DNA from: Chara braunii
Taxonomy: Eukaryota; Streptophyta; Charophyceae; Charales; Characeae
Assembly: GCA_003427395.1 (NCBI GenBank)
Contig: BFEA01000396.1
Coordinates: 1,220,909 to 1,284,908, forward strand
Reading direction: 5' to 3'
Length of the DNA: 64,000 bases
Below are positions 21,398 to 31,616 of the stretch, piece by piece. Below the pieces are notes generated by a model that did no database searches, had not been told where the DNA came from, and saw only the letters and a list, made by a program, of their open reading frames with translations. Every line of letters begins with the position of its first letter. Positions within the stretch are counted from its first letter, which is position 1. The translations under genes were made by a program, and so were the position numbers.

Positions 21398-22237
21398 CTA
21401 ACCCACGCCCATCCGCTGCCAACCAGCAGCCCTGGGCATCCCACCGCACCCGCGATCGAACCCGCGATCGATCTCTGAATCGTCCTTGACATCCTTGGCC
21501 TCATCGCCATAACCATAGTTATTGTTGCCGTNAATCCTGTCGGTGCTATTGTCGCCAACAGCGCNGTAGTTAATATTCTTGAGNTGTTTNTTGTTGTTGT
21601 TGTTATTGTTGTCGCTGTTGTTGATAATACTGTTGAAGTCAATGTTATCGTTGTTGTCGCCGTTTTCATTGATGCTCTCACCACCTCCAACATCGATCCC
21701 TCTGCTAATGATGTCATCTCCTCTGTTGCCGTTCAAGACACCAAGAGAGCTGGAGGTGATAATCGTGAGCTTGTTGTTGTTGTTGTTGTTGTTGTTGATG
21801 TTATTATCGTTGTTATTGTCGTTGTCGTTACTGTCGTTGCAGTCGATGTTGGTGCTGAAGCTGTTGTCGCCTCTGCTGTCTTCATTTGTTGTCGCAGGCG
21901 ACAATCCCGCCTCCAAAGCTGCACAACGATTCTGGCCGTTCCTAAAGATGTCGTAGCAACTGTGCATGAGCAAGCCAGATTGATGCCAATCAACAAACTC
22001 CTCAATCGAAGGAGCTGGCCCCTCCTCCAACTCCCAAATGACTTCAAGCATGCTCTGCATCATGTCCTCCAGCCATGGCGCTAGTGTGACTGTCCCCCCT
22101 ACAGCCCCTGACTGATCACCATGGCTCGAACACAAAATATCCACAACCTCCTGCAAACGGCGGGCACCTTCTTCAATACTCTCCAACCATTCAGCCGCAC
22201 CACTTTGTAATTCTTCGATAGGAACCATGTCGTCCAA
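21398..22237 (-). CDS. Hypothetical Asn-rich protein ORF
   Basis: An open frame of about 279 codons. The N-terminal 120 residues look like ordinary protein (DDMVPIEELQSGAAEWLESI, then EEFVDWHQSGLLMHSCYDIF), acidic and probably helical. After that it becomes a long Asn/Asp/Ser-rich low-complexity tract encoded by GTT/ATT-type repeats on the plus strand. Five single-base ambiguities or gaps disturb the region. The first ATG lies a few codons into the frame. An AG acceptor-like site (GATTTGCAG) lies just upstream on the minus strand, so the frame could be a 3' exon. I recognise no family; a microsatellite-driven chance ORF is possible. Confidence 0.35.
   Translation of the reverse strand: MDDMVPIEELQSGAAEWLESIEEGARRLQEVVDILCSSHGDQSGAVGGTVTLAPWLEDMMQSMLEVIWELEEGPAPSIEEFVDWHQSGLLMHSCYDIFRNGQNRCAALEAGLSPATTNEDSRGDNSFSTNIDCNDSNDNDNNNDNNINNNNNNNNKLTIITSSSLGVLNGNRGDDIISRGIDVGGGESINENGDNNDNIDFNSIINNSDNNNNNNXKXLKNINYXAVGDNSTDRIXGNNNYGYGDEAKDVKDDSEIDRGFDRGCGGMPRAAGWQRMGVG
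21579..21870. repeat. Imperfect GTT/trinucleotide repeat tract
   Basis: Repeated TTGTTGTTG and TTATTGTTG words encode the Asn tracts of the minus-strand frame. Confidence 0.75.
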
Positions 22238-22444
22238 AAACGCGCCGTCAGATCCTGCAAATCAGACGCCTCACACCGACGTACCATCCCCTGGTGTATC
22301 CGGTGGGAATACCACCATCGCCTGGACAGAGCAACCAAGCAAACACCACAATGACAAAGAACAGCTATGGAACCACAACTGTCCCAGTCCACGGAGTATG
22401 GCTTTTTTTCCCTTGTGGCGTCGAGGATGTGCAAGTCGTTGTTT

Positions 22445-22906
22445 TGTTTTTTAATGAAGAAGAAGAAGCAGGGTCCAAAAGATTATTTATTTTTGGGGCA
22501 TTTTTCAAAATGCCCCTCTGACTTCCATTTTTTTCAAATTATTTGCTATATGCCGCTCTGACGGCCGACTTACCCTGTCGCACCCCTCTGACAATGATTG
22601 AAGTTTACAAAAACCCCTGCTGTCGTTTGGGCATGAAATATGTTCAGTATGCCCCGACTGGTACCAGCTCCAAATTTCCAGTTTTTCCAGTTTGCCCTGG
22701 TAGGTCCCCTCCCACGGCCAAGGGAACGGCTGCGAGTGCCGCCAACGGCCACAGGGGCATGCTGGAAAGTTGCACCCCTCACTGACAGGGGCCTGCAGGA
22801 AACTTCAGAGGTCCCAGGGGCACGACAGTGTAACTCAGCCGAAGGAGGGGTATACCGCAAATAAATGGAAGTCTGAGGGGCATTTAAAAAAAAATTCCTT
22901 TATTAT
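22445..22906. mobile_element. Foldback/MITE-like repeat with long imperfect inverted arms
   Basis: The left arm (22507-22563) begins AAAATGCCCCTCTGACTTCC and the right arm (22846-22895) is its complement (GGAAGTCTGAGGGGCATTT), with further pairing of ATTTGC...TATnCC. A partial copy is at 20546-20800. The 14-mer CAGGGTCCAAAAGA lies outside each arm (about 22470 and 22957). I cannot assign a superfamily. Confidence 0.55.
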
Positions 22907-23045
22907 TATTATTATTGTTTAAAACAAAACCCAGTCAATTTGCCCCTGGCAGGGTCCAAAAGACGGTTCGTCAAAGGCACAACCATGGCAGACAGCTTCC
23001 GGCAATCAATGTGAGCCTAGTAACTGGCCTCTACAACACCCTGGA

Positions 23046-23046
<1 letters not shown>

Positions 23047-23108
<62 letters not shown>
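23047..23108 (+). repeat. Poly(A) tract, about 60 bp
   Basis: An uninterrupted A run after CTGGACTT; probably a retroposon tail or an expanded A-tract. Confidence 0.9.
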
Positions 23109-23110
<2 letters not shown>

Positions 23111-23331
23111 GCGAGAGTGGTCCCAGCAGAATGCCAGCTTGCAGTCCTGCTGGCACCAGTCTCTGCCTTGCACTAACGATCCTTTGGACCCCGCTTCAGA
23201 CTGAAAATTGTTTTTTTTTTTTTTTTTTTTTCGTTTTCTGGTTATATTGTCAACAATCCTCTGTGCTGTGAGAAGCTCTTTTACCTTTTTCCTAAAAAGC
23301 AGAGAAAAAGAAGCTCTTTCATGCTATCATT

Positions 23332-23456
23332 TTTTTTTTTTTAACAACCCGAGCGGTTGCTGGGGGTGCTGATAGGAGCAGACACCACCAGCACCTTCGG
23401 GGAGGCTCCATCTATTGGGGGGAGCAACACCTGCTGGAAAACGGGTCCAGCGTCCC
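23332..23456 (-). mobile_element. Isolated LINE-type 3' tail (5'-truncated copy)
   Basis: A T run, then GGTGCTGATAGGAGCAGACA, GGCTCCATCTATTGG and the GCTGGA/TCCAGC hairpin. It is the same module as the LINE A tail. Confidence 0.75.
23433..23451 (-). other. 3'-tail RNA hairpin, copy 4
   Basis: GCTGGA-AAACGGG-TCCAGC on the plus strand, followed by GTCCC. Confidence 0.7.
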
Positions 23457-23699
23457 TGTAATATACAATGTGATGAGTGATAATATGCAAGCAAGAGTTG
23501 GCAATAAGCATGAGGGGGCCGGGCAGAGAAGAGCCTGACCTTTCCATGATGTATTGACTGTCAGTAATCATCTATGTACTTATTTACATATTCTGTTCTG
23601 TTCTTAAAGGGCTTGGGAGGCCTTCCCAGGCTGGCCCCTAACAGGGCCTGTGCATCCTTCTGGGGGGTTTTCGGCTATTCTTTTGATGTTCCGACGTGG

Positions 23700-23880
23700 T
23701 GAGTACCACCCTTGCCTACCGGATCATACCTTGGCTTGGTTTTGGATGCACCCGCCTTCGGCTACTGTATCATACATTGGCTTTTTTGAATGCACCTACC
23801 TTCGCCTACCGTATCATACATTGGCTTTGGTTTTTGAATGCACCCGCCTTTGGCTGCTGCATCATACATTTTCTTAGGTC
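23700..23880. repeat. Tandem repeat, about 54 bp x 4
   Basis: Units contain TGCACCCGCCTTCGGCTAC followed by TATCATACATTGGCTTT, with lengths of about 50-60 bp. Confidence 0.8.
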
Positions 23881-24566
23881 GGCCCTACAGGCTGAACTAC
23901 TGAGGGATTTCCCGCTTTTTATCTTGGCAGTTTTTGGACTGGCAGCACGTCCGGTCTCATTAGTGGCCCTTGTTCGGCCTGGACCGGCTACGGTACCCAT
24001 GTCAGGCCAGCACTGGGCCCGTATGGATCCTGGCGGTTTGGAGGTACCATAATACACCACGGTTTTGGTATAATTCCTCGGGCGACGAGACCTCTGCCTC
24101 TCATTTTGTGGTAAGCGCAGCGGTAGTGCATCGTGCTTCGACAGGTTGGCCTTGCGTCAGGCTGCCATCGCTGCGTCTGGCATTTTTCTAGGTTCTTGCT
24201 GCAACGCCTTTGCATCCGGTGGCGCTGATCGGTCCTCGGGAGCGAGCTGCGTGTTTTGTTTGTGCGTGTTTTTCTGTGTCCTTGTTTGTCTTCTGTGTGC
24301 TCTGTCTTTGGGTGCAGGCTGTAACTGTACCGGATTGACGAGTAACCATGGCCGCTAAAAGAACTGATCGGCTCTCTCTTCAGCCGTGCTTTCCGTTCAA
24401 CTATGGGCCGTATGTCCAGTTGCGATCTGGCTTCTCCTCACAAAGGCATGCGCGATATCACTGGGACTGTATCTTTGAGATTTGGTATTGGATAGTATAT
24501 ATAGATGACAAGGCGTTGAAATGGTCATCGGGCGAGAGTCAAGTTGCTCGGGGTGTTTCCTTCTAA
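23881..24566. other. Unassigned sequence upstream of the hammerhead motif
   Basis: No recognised gene. A 72-residue plus-strand frame (24348-24566) ends just before the ribozyme and has no known motif. Confidence 0.4.
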
Positions 24567-24612
24567 GCCTCCTGATGAGTCTACTTACGGGGTAGACGAA
24601 ACGCGTAGAGGT
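24567..24612 (+). ncRNA. Type I hammerhead ribozyme, minimal form
   Basis: Core CTGATGA at 24572-24578. Stem II is GTCTAC (24579-24584) pairing perfectly with GTAGAC (24592-24597) around a 7-nt loop. GAAA is at 24598-24601. A very short stem III (A-U and C-G closing a 2-nt loop) ends in the cleavage triplet GTA, with predicted scission after 24607. Stem I is CCTC (24568-24571) pairing with GAGG (24608-24611), extended by a G-U pair. All conserved core bases are present. Minimal hammerheads with tiny stem III are known from Penelope-like retroelements; hammerheads also occur in plant retrozymes. I see no Penelope RT nearby. Confidence 0.8.
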
Positions 24613-24665
24613 GTGGCCGTGTGGTGGGTGCAGTTGAGATGTGGCCGTGTGGTGGGTGCAGTTGT
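24613..24665. repeat. Short tandem duplication (GTGGCCGTGTGGTGGGTGCA x 2)
   Basis: The 20-mer GTGGCCGTGTGGTGGGTGCA occurs twice directly after the hammerhead, separated by GTTGAGAT. Confidence 0.85.
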
Positions 24666-25330
24666 GAATGTGCACAGTCAACTGAGTGAGTTACTCAGTT
24701 GGTTGTGATTTTGGATCGAGGTGTGGACGGTTGATTGGAACGTTTGGGGATACAATCAATTGTTTGAGATTGATTGAATTTTGCTATCCGCCTGGAGGGA
24801 TTCCCGACATCTTTTTATGATCTTGACTCTTTAAGCGTGCGTGATGGAATGTTTGCCTTCAAGTTGGTGCATCTTTCGCTCCATTCTCATGCTGACAGCT
24901 GTTTCGCCGAACAGCCGTTCATTTCAATTCATATCTGTAACTGTACTCGTGCCAAAGCCCAATGGCTCATACTGTGTGAGGTGTAGTTGAGGTGTATAGT
25001 TGAGGTGTATAGTTGAGGATGTTCCTGAGTGTATTGTTTATTTCCTAGATCTCTATGCTGTATAAGATGTGACTGAATATATTCGAGAGTGTGTATTTAT
25101 GTGGTATACTCCTACCTGTGAGTCAGTTATTTTAACAGGCAGGTCCCATGAGGCAAAGCATAACCAGTCCCTCCTCTTTATCCAAGCTACTCTTTGTCTT
25201 CCATCACCCAGTTCACCCAGTTCATGTTCCCTACTTCTGACTCTGACCGTCCTCTAGTGAGTCTGTTAGTCCCTTAACACCTGTTGGCCGTCGCTTCATC
25301 TATTGCCAGGGCTTTTAGCTCTCAAACCCT
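24666..25330. other. Unassigned sequence
   Basis: It contains a small GAGGTGTATAGTT duplication near 24980-25016 and no recognised gene. Confidence 0.4.
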
Positions 25331-25349
25331 TAAACCCTTAAACCCTTAG
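25322..25349. repeat. Short telomere-like tract (AAACCCTT)n
   Basis: About three copies of AAACCCTT, one base longer than the plant telomere unit AAACCCT. Confidence 0.6.
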
Positions 25350-26005
25350 GTCCTGATGGCAGCATTCCACCTAATCCCTGATCTGCATGTAGCTGTGAGA
25401 GGCAGCCTAGGCCACCCACAAGCCCTACCCAGCCAGAACTTCATGTATCCACGCAAGAATGTATCTGTTCCCACCGTCCCAGTCACACCTGCAGTAGGGT
25501 TCCGTCTACTGTGTACTTTCCACAATCCAATATTCATCGTCAGATCCATTATCATGACTTGGTTGCTGACTTGGTTATTCGCTGCATCTTCTATTTCCGA
25601 GTAGTCTCCGAGTAGTCAGTTCTTCCACTGGTCCTCTCCTGGGAGGTCCCTGGTTGGCCGGCCTTCTGCGAAAGGACTGGGGTGTGGGCGGGGAGAAGGC
25701 GGGGGGGGGGGGGGGGGGGGGGGGGGGGTAGGGCGATATGGGGACAGGGTTAAAAGGCGGTTTGGAGTGGGCTATGGAGGGTTCAGGAGGAGGAGGGTAG
25801 GTGTGGGGAGGGGAAGCAGTAGCCGAGAGTATGTTGTGCCTTCTCATCTCGAGATAAGGATGAAATTGGTCGGTTGGAATGAGAACTGGAAGTGGCTTCT
25901 CGGTAGACGTTCGCACTGTGGTTCTGTCAACAACCACTGCTTCCATCGCAGTTCGTTGTGTTGGTCCAATTCACAAAGTCTTTGCTCACCATCCACCCAG
26001 ACAAA
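25350..26005 (-). other. Sequence beyond the LINE B ORF2 stop (possible 3' UTR)
   Basis: It contains a G run at about 25700-25728 and GC-rich low-complexity sequence. I find no A-tail or 3' hairpin, so the LINE B end is not fixed. Confidence 0.35.
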
Positions 26006-26890
26006 TCAGAGATTATCAGCGAGTTCATTTTGTTTGATTGTATTCAGTTCCTTTAGTAGCGTACTCCTGAGCTCTTGCCAGACCGCATGCGTGTTGGTAG
26101 TGATTGCTTCTAGAACATATGTGTGCTGCCTGTGCTCATATGCACAGCTTATTCGCCATGCAGCCATGAGCAGTGGGAGCCTTGTTACTTTCAACAGGTT
26201 GAGGTTGAAGGGTGTCCACGTAAGGGCGAGCGGAGGCGAATCCCCCAAAAGAATAACCTTGAGGTGCAATGGGAAGTGGATGCCCATTAGATGATGCCAT
26301 GTTGCGTCCCACCATTTCCAAAGTTGCGCCACCATGGTGCAGTCCAGCAGACAATGTTCGAGTGTAGCTCGTTTCTTGGGTGAGGTTCCCCGACAGTATT
26401 TGCAGAGTGGGGACAACACTCCCTGAGCATCCAAATTTGTTATGGACACAATCCAGTCCGGGGTAGGTAGGCATCTGTGGATAATCTGCCACTGCAACAC
26501 CCGCAGGTTGGTAGGGCGCACACCAGAGTAGCTGGCCCATCCGAGTGTTTTCAGGTCTTCTGTGTTGAGGGGGCAGTCTCTCGCCCACCACAGTTTTATT
26601 GATTCGAATATGTGTGCCGGTTTCCTCGCTGCTCGTTATCCATCTTTAACTGTATACTACCAGATCTGGAGCTTACAAGACCCTCCCATGTCCCATTCCC
26701 ACTCCCGCGGGTCGAATGGCAGCTGGCATAAGGGGGTGGCCGGCTCATAGACAAAAAATCTATTGTTATTATCACTAATAACACATATTCTAACCAGTCC
26801 CATGGTGGGTATGCAACAGTCCAGGTCTTCATGACTGTCGAATTTGGACCATATATCTCCTGGGAGGTGTGGTGTGTATGCGTTAAACCT
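26006..26890 (-). pseudogene. LINE B ORF2 C-terminus with RT-associated zinc finger
   Basis: Overlapping frames (26006-26521, 26596-26832) encode LQWQIIHRCLPTPDW, then LCKYC and LEHCLLDCTMVAQLWKWW, the same CX2C...HX4C array as in LINE A. The upstream part has YPPWDWLEYVLLVI and related sequence. The frame continues across the transposon insertion site to 31768-31993. Confidence 0.8.
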
Positions 26891-26898
26891 CGCCTCGT
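26891..26898. repeat. 8-bp target duplication CGCCTCGT, left
   Basis: Identical to 31760-31767. Joining across it restores LINE B sequence and frame. Confidence 0.8.
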
Positions 26899-27008
26899 TG
26901 TGTTACCGCGCGTTCATTGAACGTGCGTTTTGCGTTCAGTTTTTGAACGCGGTGAATGAGCGTTCACTGAACGCGGGTAAACGCGTTTGACGCTGGGGGC
27001 CCTGTGTT

Positions 27009-27094
<86 letters not shown>
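27009..27094. repeat. (GT)n microsatellite
   Basis: An essentially pure TG repeat of about 85 bp. Confidence 0.95.
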
Positions 27095-27098
<4 letters not shown>

Positions 27099-27309
27099 GT
27101 TTGAACAGTACGCTACTGCGCAACACAGCGTAGCGAACCAACCCTTAACATAATGAAGCGCAAAAAATTCACTACCGGACATAACATCGATCCTAAGATA
27201 ATGGTTTTTTGGAGTTTCGAAACAAAATTTCCCAGGGGCTGCATCAAACCAACTCGAATCATTCGACACCTTTTTTAACCAAGAAAAAATTGTCGCACGG
27301 GAATGAGCC

Positions 27310-27690
27310 ATGCGCCGTTTTCAAAACAAAAGCAGAAGGCTGGATCATGTGCAAATGAGACTATCGACAAGGATTGGCCAATTTTATCATACAGACTCAC
27401 GCTTATTGCATAGAAATAATGGAAGATACTGCTATGAACCTTCGTTTCATACAAGCCGAGGCAGGAATATGAAAGCTTCGTATTATCAAGCCAACATTCC
27501 ACCAAAAGAGGAACTATCGAGGAAAAATATCCAAAATTTTCACGTATTGAATAATCCAGGCTTCATGCATCAAACACCACATAAATACCCTACCAGATCA
27601 AGAACATATGCATTTTTACCCAATTCAGGATTTAAAATATACAAAGCAAACCACTCCAGGAAAGAACATAAGACGCGCAAATACACATGA
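27310..27690 (+). CDS. Unrecognised 126-residue ORF inside the hAT-like element
   Basis: An ATG-initiated frame (MRRFQNKSRRLDHVQMRLST...) rich in basic residues, Tyr, His and Asn. I see no transposase, zinc-finger or mitochondrial motif. It may be captured host or organelle sequence, or chance. Confidence 0.2.
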   Translation: MRRFQNKSRRLDHVQMRLSTRIGQFYHTDSRLLHRNNGRYCYEPSFHTSRGRNMKASYYQANIPPKEELSRKNIQNFHVLNNPGFMHQTPHKYPTRSRTYAFLPNSGFKIYKANHSRKEHKTRKYT

Positions 27691-28435
27691 TCAAAGATTT
27701 CGAGAAGATGGAAACAGCGATCCAAGAGGGAATGTACTCATGACCCATATAGACCACTCATAAAAATCCGCATTCTAACTTGTCCGATCACCATCCTTTT
27801 CCCTCGTAACATTTTCCAGAAACTTCTATTCATCCCTGCAATTCTTTACCAAGGAAACCCATCAATCCTTCAACAGAATTCCACCCTTATCCGCACAATT
27901 CGTGAATCCATCTCTCCCCGATCTAGCCGACACTTCTTATAATGACACATGTCCCTTCCGCCCGCAAGTCCCCCATCCTTGTCTCAAAATAATCGTGTCA
28001 TCTCCACAACGCTACTCACTACTAATACCCAAAGTTCCCTCTCCGTAACCCACCAATCCAGTAGAAAAGAGTAACCCGACTCTTATCACAATCAACCATC
28101 ACTGTTAAACGCCCGAAGCTCGACGGAGTATTGCAAGGATAGCTGATGACCCAGCTCACCAACAATCTCAGAAAACACCCACTACCACAATCACAAGGTT
28201 TGCAGAAGTCCCAATGCCCTTAGAAAACGAAGAGCATTAGTCGAGTAGATGCACGCGATCAAAGCTCTTGGCAGAGTGGAAACAACGACCTAGGTAGGAA
28301 TGCATTCATGTCACATCCAGGCCATTCCGCAACCATCATACTGCAGGCCATTACCAACACACTCGTCCACCACTATCCCCCCTCACGGTTCCTTTTAAGC
28401 ATCCACCTACCCTTGCAATTATTACTGACGACATC
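27686..28435. repeat. Diverged direct repeat inside the hAT-like element
   Basis: About 27686-27860 and 28257-28430 share order and words: GATCAAAG...GTGGAAACA, GGGAATGTACTCATG against GGAATGCATTCATG, then CCTGCAATT against CCTTGCAATT. The offset is about 570 bp. Confidence 0.4.
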
Positions 28436-28440
28436 TACTA

Positions 28441-29126
28441 TCAATCAGCCACATTAGCACAACCCGTGAACCACCGTCCTTCGATTCGCTTAGCATTTCC
28501 CAGAAAAACTCCCATCCTTCTCTCTCGTAAACTCTCATTCCTTAGATAAAAAAAAACCGCGCCACCCCTAATAATAAGAGTAATGGAAATGACCCACGCC
28601 TCTTGAATAGTCAGGCCCAGCAAAACATTTTCGGCATATACACTGAAGCTAATCACCCATCGGTCGAAAGAATATCACAAGGAAAGTAGACGACATAATT
28701 CTCCGACAGCCACATAAACGCCGATAACCAAGATCATCAAGGATACTCTCATTACGAGAAGCATAGGGGAAAACCAATCTTTTGCTGTACAGATCCCTTC
28801 ATCAACCCCCCACCCAGGCGCCCAACTGTATAGCAGCATTATCGCCATAGCACACGAAGACATCCAAGCGCCAAGACAAAAAAGGGACAAAGCCAGGAAC
28901 ACACACGAGAAACCCTCCATCATGCTATTCCTTATGGCAAAATCTAGACTGCGCAGCTTTTGACGACGAATTGCTGCAAGAGTAGCTCAATACACAGCCT
29001 TGTTGATGCATGGCAGAAAACTCTATAACCATGAAAAATGCGAGAAACGCAAGGAAGATGGCAAATATGGCAACAATGGCGACCGATGCGTGAGCAGCCT
29101 CCATTCGCAGCGCACGTAGTACCCAA
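28441..29126 (-). other. Hydrophobic minus-strand frames next to rps12
   Basis: Frames at 28675-28923 (GFSCVFLALSLFCLGAWM..., LLVMRVSLMILVIGVYVAVG) and just upstream ([20 protein letters not shown]) encode probable membrane segments, and 28441-28656 continues with a Leu/Ile-rich stretch. Family unknown. They could be remnants of an organellar membrane protein or chance reverse frames. Confidence 0.25.
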
Positions 29127-29132
29127 GCCGAT

Positions 29133-29367
29133 ATTAACAGAGGTTCATCGATTCCTAACCCATCGAAATGAGGTTATTGCATACATTCCGGGAGAAGGCC
29201 ATAATTTACAAGAGCACTCTATTGTTATGGTTCGAGGAGGTAGAGTCAAAGATTTGCCTGGTGTAAAATACCATTGTATTCGAGGAGTGAAAGACTTACA
29301 AGGAAGTCTTAATCGACGTCGAGGCAGATCAAAATATGGTACCAAAAAACCCCAAATTGAAATATGA
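29133..29367 (+). pseudogene. rps12: Mitochondrial-type ribosomal protein S12, C-terminal fragment
   Basis: The frame reads [19 protein letters not shown], then [20 protein letters not shown], then [13 protein letters not shown] before the stop. These are hallmark blocks of uS12, in the form seen in plant and bryophyte mitochondria. The N-terminal half of the protein, including the KPNSA loop, is missing; upstream codons are unrelated. uS12 sits at the ribosomal decoding centre. Here it lies inside a nuclear transposon between LINE B halves, so it is a nuclear copy of mitochondrial DNA or a captured gene fragment. The retained part has no internal stop, which suggests recent transfer, though expression is not implied. 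Confidence 0.85.
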
Positions 29368-30835
29368 ACCGAAAAATCTCACAAGTCTCGCTCTTCGAGC
29401 CTTTGATTTTAGAGAATTACGAAGAAAGGCTCTTGTCCGTCTGCGGAATCTGACTGACCCTCTTCGCTGCCTGTAAGGGTTGGTTTCCCTCCCCAGGTAC
29501 TATAGGGCCTCCGTGTTGCAACCTAAGTTGCTTACATCTCGTGGTTACATATATCTGGTTTTTACCTGTAGCTGAACACCGGTTGCCGCATAGCCCGAGT
29601 GGATTTATCCACCACATCGTCCTACAAGGTAGGCACCCCCGAATTAGTGTTGATTGGGCGGACCGTGATACACAATCGGTCATCAACCACTCACAAACAG
29701 ATGACATGCCATGAAAAGAAGAGGGGGAAGAGATAGAAATAGATATGGCAGAAACAGGTTAGGCAGCTACATATCCTGAGAGAGAACCCAATAAAGCATA
29801 CAAAAAATTCCCATTTCGACTGAACCACCCCATAGTACTGACGAAACCGTAGGGTATTTAGTAGGAGATCCCAAATTTAAAGCCTTTTCGCCAATTCCTA
29901 TAATAATTGGCTCATTAGGGGAAACCATACCCTAAGTTATCCCATCGAAAGAGATATGGCTTTCTTTCAGGTCAGGGAAAGGAGGGGGTACAGGGGCCAT
30001 GGAGGAAGGAGGTCAGAGACGTTTTACCATTCTTGACGAAGTTGCTGCCTCATTCATGCTTTCCTGTGATTTAGCAACTTGATGTACTGCTAGAGAGTAG
30101 GGATGAGAAGAAAGGTCACCGGAGTTTACACCAGCCCCAGGCAGGATGAATGGTGAGGCCACGCGAGCAGTGCGGGAGGAGGACCGGAAGCTCCGAGATT
30201 AGCGCGAAGGGAGGAAGCAGGGCGAGACGAGATAGATGAAGCAAGACTCCTTGAGCGGATAACAGCAAGGTCCGCATCGTAATCACGTTGCCACAATTGA
30301 AGAGCAATGCCGTTGGGTGGCTCTTGGTTCAACATTTCACCGAGTACCAAGGCACCGCACCCCCGGGTGCCCGATGCGAGAGGACTAATCATGCACAACT
30401 GCTGGAATAAATACTTCCGCCGAATCGACTCTTTTCCAAAAAATGCGCCAACCATAACGATTAACACTAGCATCTACCCTTTAAAATGCATACAAGGGGT
30501 AGGGATGGGTAGGAAAATTCAGGCCTCTGAGCCGGGTTGAGGGTACTATTTATTCAGGGGCCCGCTTACTTACCGAAGGGTGGGACCAGCAGGCACACTG
30601 GAAGAGTACGCCGAATATCCGACCTTTTACCAGTTTTGCCTTTATCTTTTTTCATTATAAAAAAGCAAGAAGGCTTTCATAGGAATCACCTGCAAGGATA
30701 CCCGTTATTAAATAACTGAATTGGTTCGATTTGTATATATATCGGTCTGTACCCCTGTTTAAGCACCTATTTTAAATGGCCAATTATGAATACATTTTTT
30801 AATGGGGGGGCCATTATATATGTACAATTCCTGAA
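29368..30835. other. Remainder of hAT-like cargo, possibly partly mitochondrial
   Basis: No gene is recognised. The part directly after rps12 could be more mitochondrial DNA, but I cannot match it by eye. Confidence 0.3.
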
Positions 30836-30836
<1 letters not shown>

Positions 30837-30918
<82 letters not shown>

Positions 30919-31419
30919 NNNNNNNNNNNNNNNNNNNNNNNNNNNNNNNNNNNNNNNNNNNNNNNNNNNNNNNNNNNNNNNNNNNNNNNNNNNNNNNNNN
31001 NNNNNNNNNNNNNNNNNNNNNNNNNNNNNNNNNNNNNNNNNNNNNNNNNNNNNNNNNNNNNNNNNNNNNNNNNNNNNNNNNNNNNNNNNNNNNNNNNNNN
31101 NNNNNNNNNNNNNNNNNNNNNNNNNNNNNNNNNNNNNNNNNNNNNNNNNNNNNNNNNNNNNNNNNNNNNNNNNNNNNNNNNNNNNNNNNNNNNNNNNNNN
31201 NNNNNNNNNNNNNNNNNNNNNNNNNNNNNNNNNNNNNNNNNNNNNNNNNNNNNNNNNNNNNNNNNNNNNNNNNNNNNNNNNNNNNNNNNNNNNNNNNNNN
31301 NNNNNNNNNNNNNNNNNNNNNNNNNNNNNNNNNNNNNNNNNNNNNNNNNNNNNNNNNNNNNNNNNNNNNNNNNNNNNNNNNNNNNNNNNNNNNNNNNNNN
31401 NNNNNNNNNNNNNNNNNNN

Positions 31420-31477
<58 letters not shown>
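30837..31477. repeat. (GT)n(GA)n compound microsatellite with N gap
   Basis: GT repeat 30837-30882, GA repeat 30883-30918, N gap 30919-31419, then GA repeat to 31477. The gap is probably an unresolved GA expansion or misassembly. Confidence 0.9.
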
Positions 31478-31479
<2 letters not shown>

Positions 31480-31589
31480 TAAGTCTCCAACCGAGCGGCT
31501 CACCTCATGGTACTTCCATCGATGTGAATCATGTGATGAGCAAAATTGAATGAATCTACCACTAGTACATGAAAATATCCACTGCTACA

Positions 31590-31616
31590 CTTTTTTTTTT
31601 TTTTTTTTTTTTTTTG
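31590..31616. repeat. Poly(T) run inside the hAT-like element
   Basis: About 26 Ts after CTGCTACAC; could be an A-tail of a small minus-strand retroposon. Confidence 0.6.

Noticed and set aside
29417-29707. Group II intron or other mitochondrial RNA after rps12
   Set aside because: Some blocks look structured, but I could not identify intron boundary or domain V/VI signatures.
30835-31549. Long frames through the GA/GT repeat and N gap
   Set aside because: Translation of microsatellite and undetermined bases; no coding evidence.
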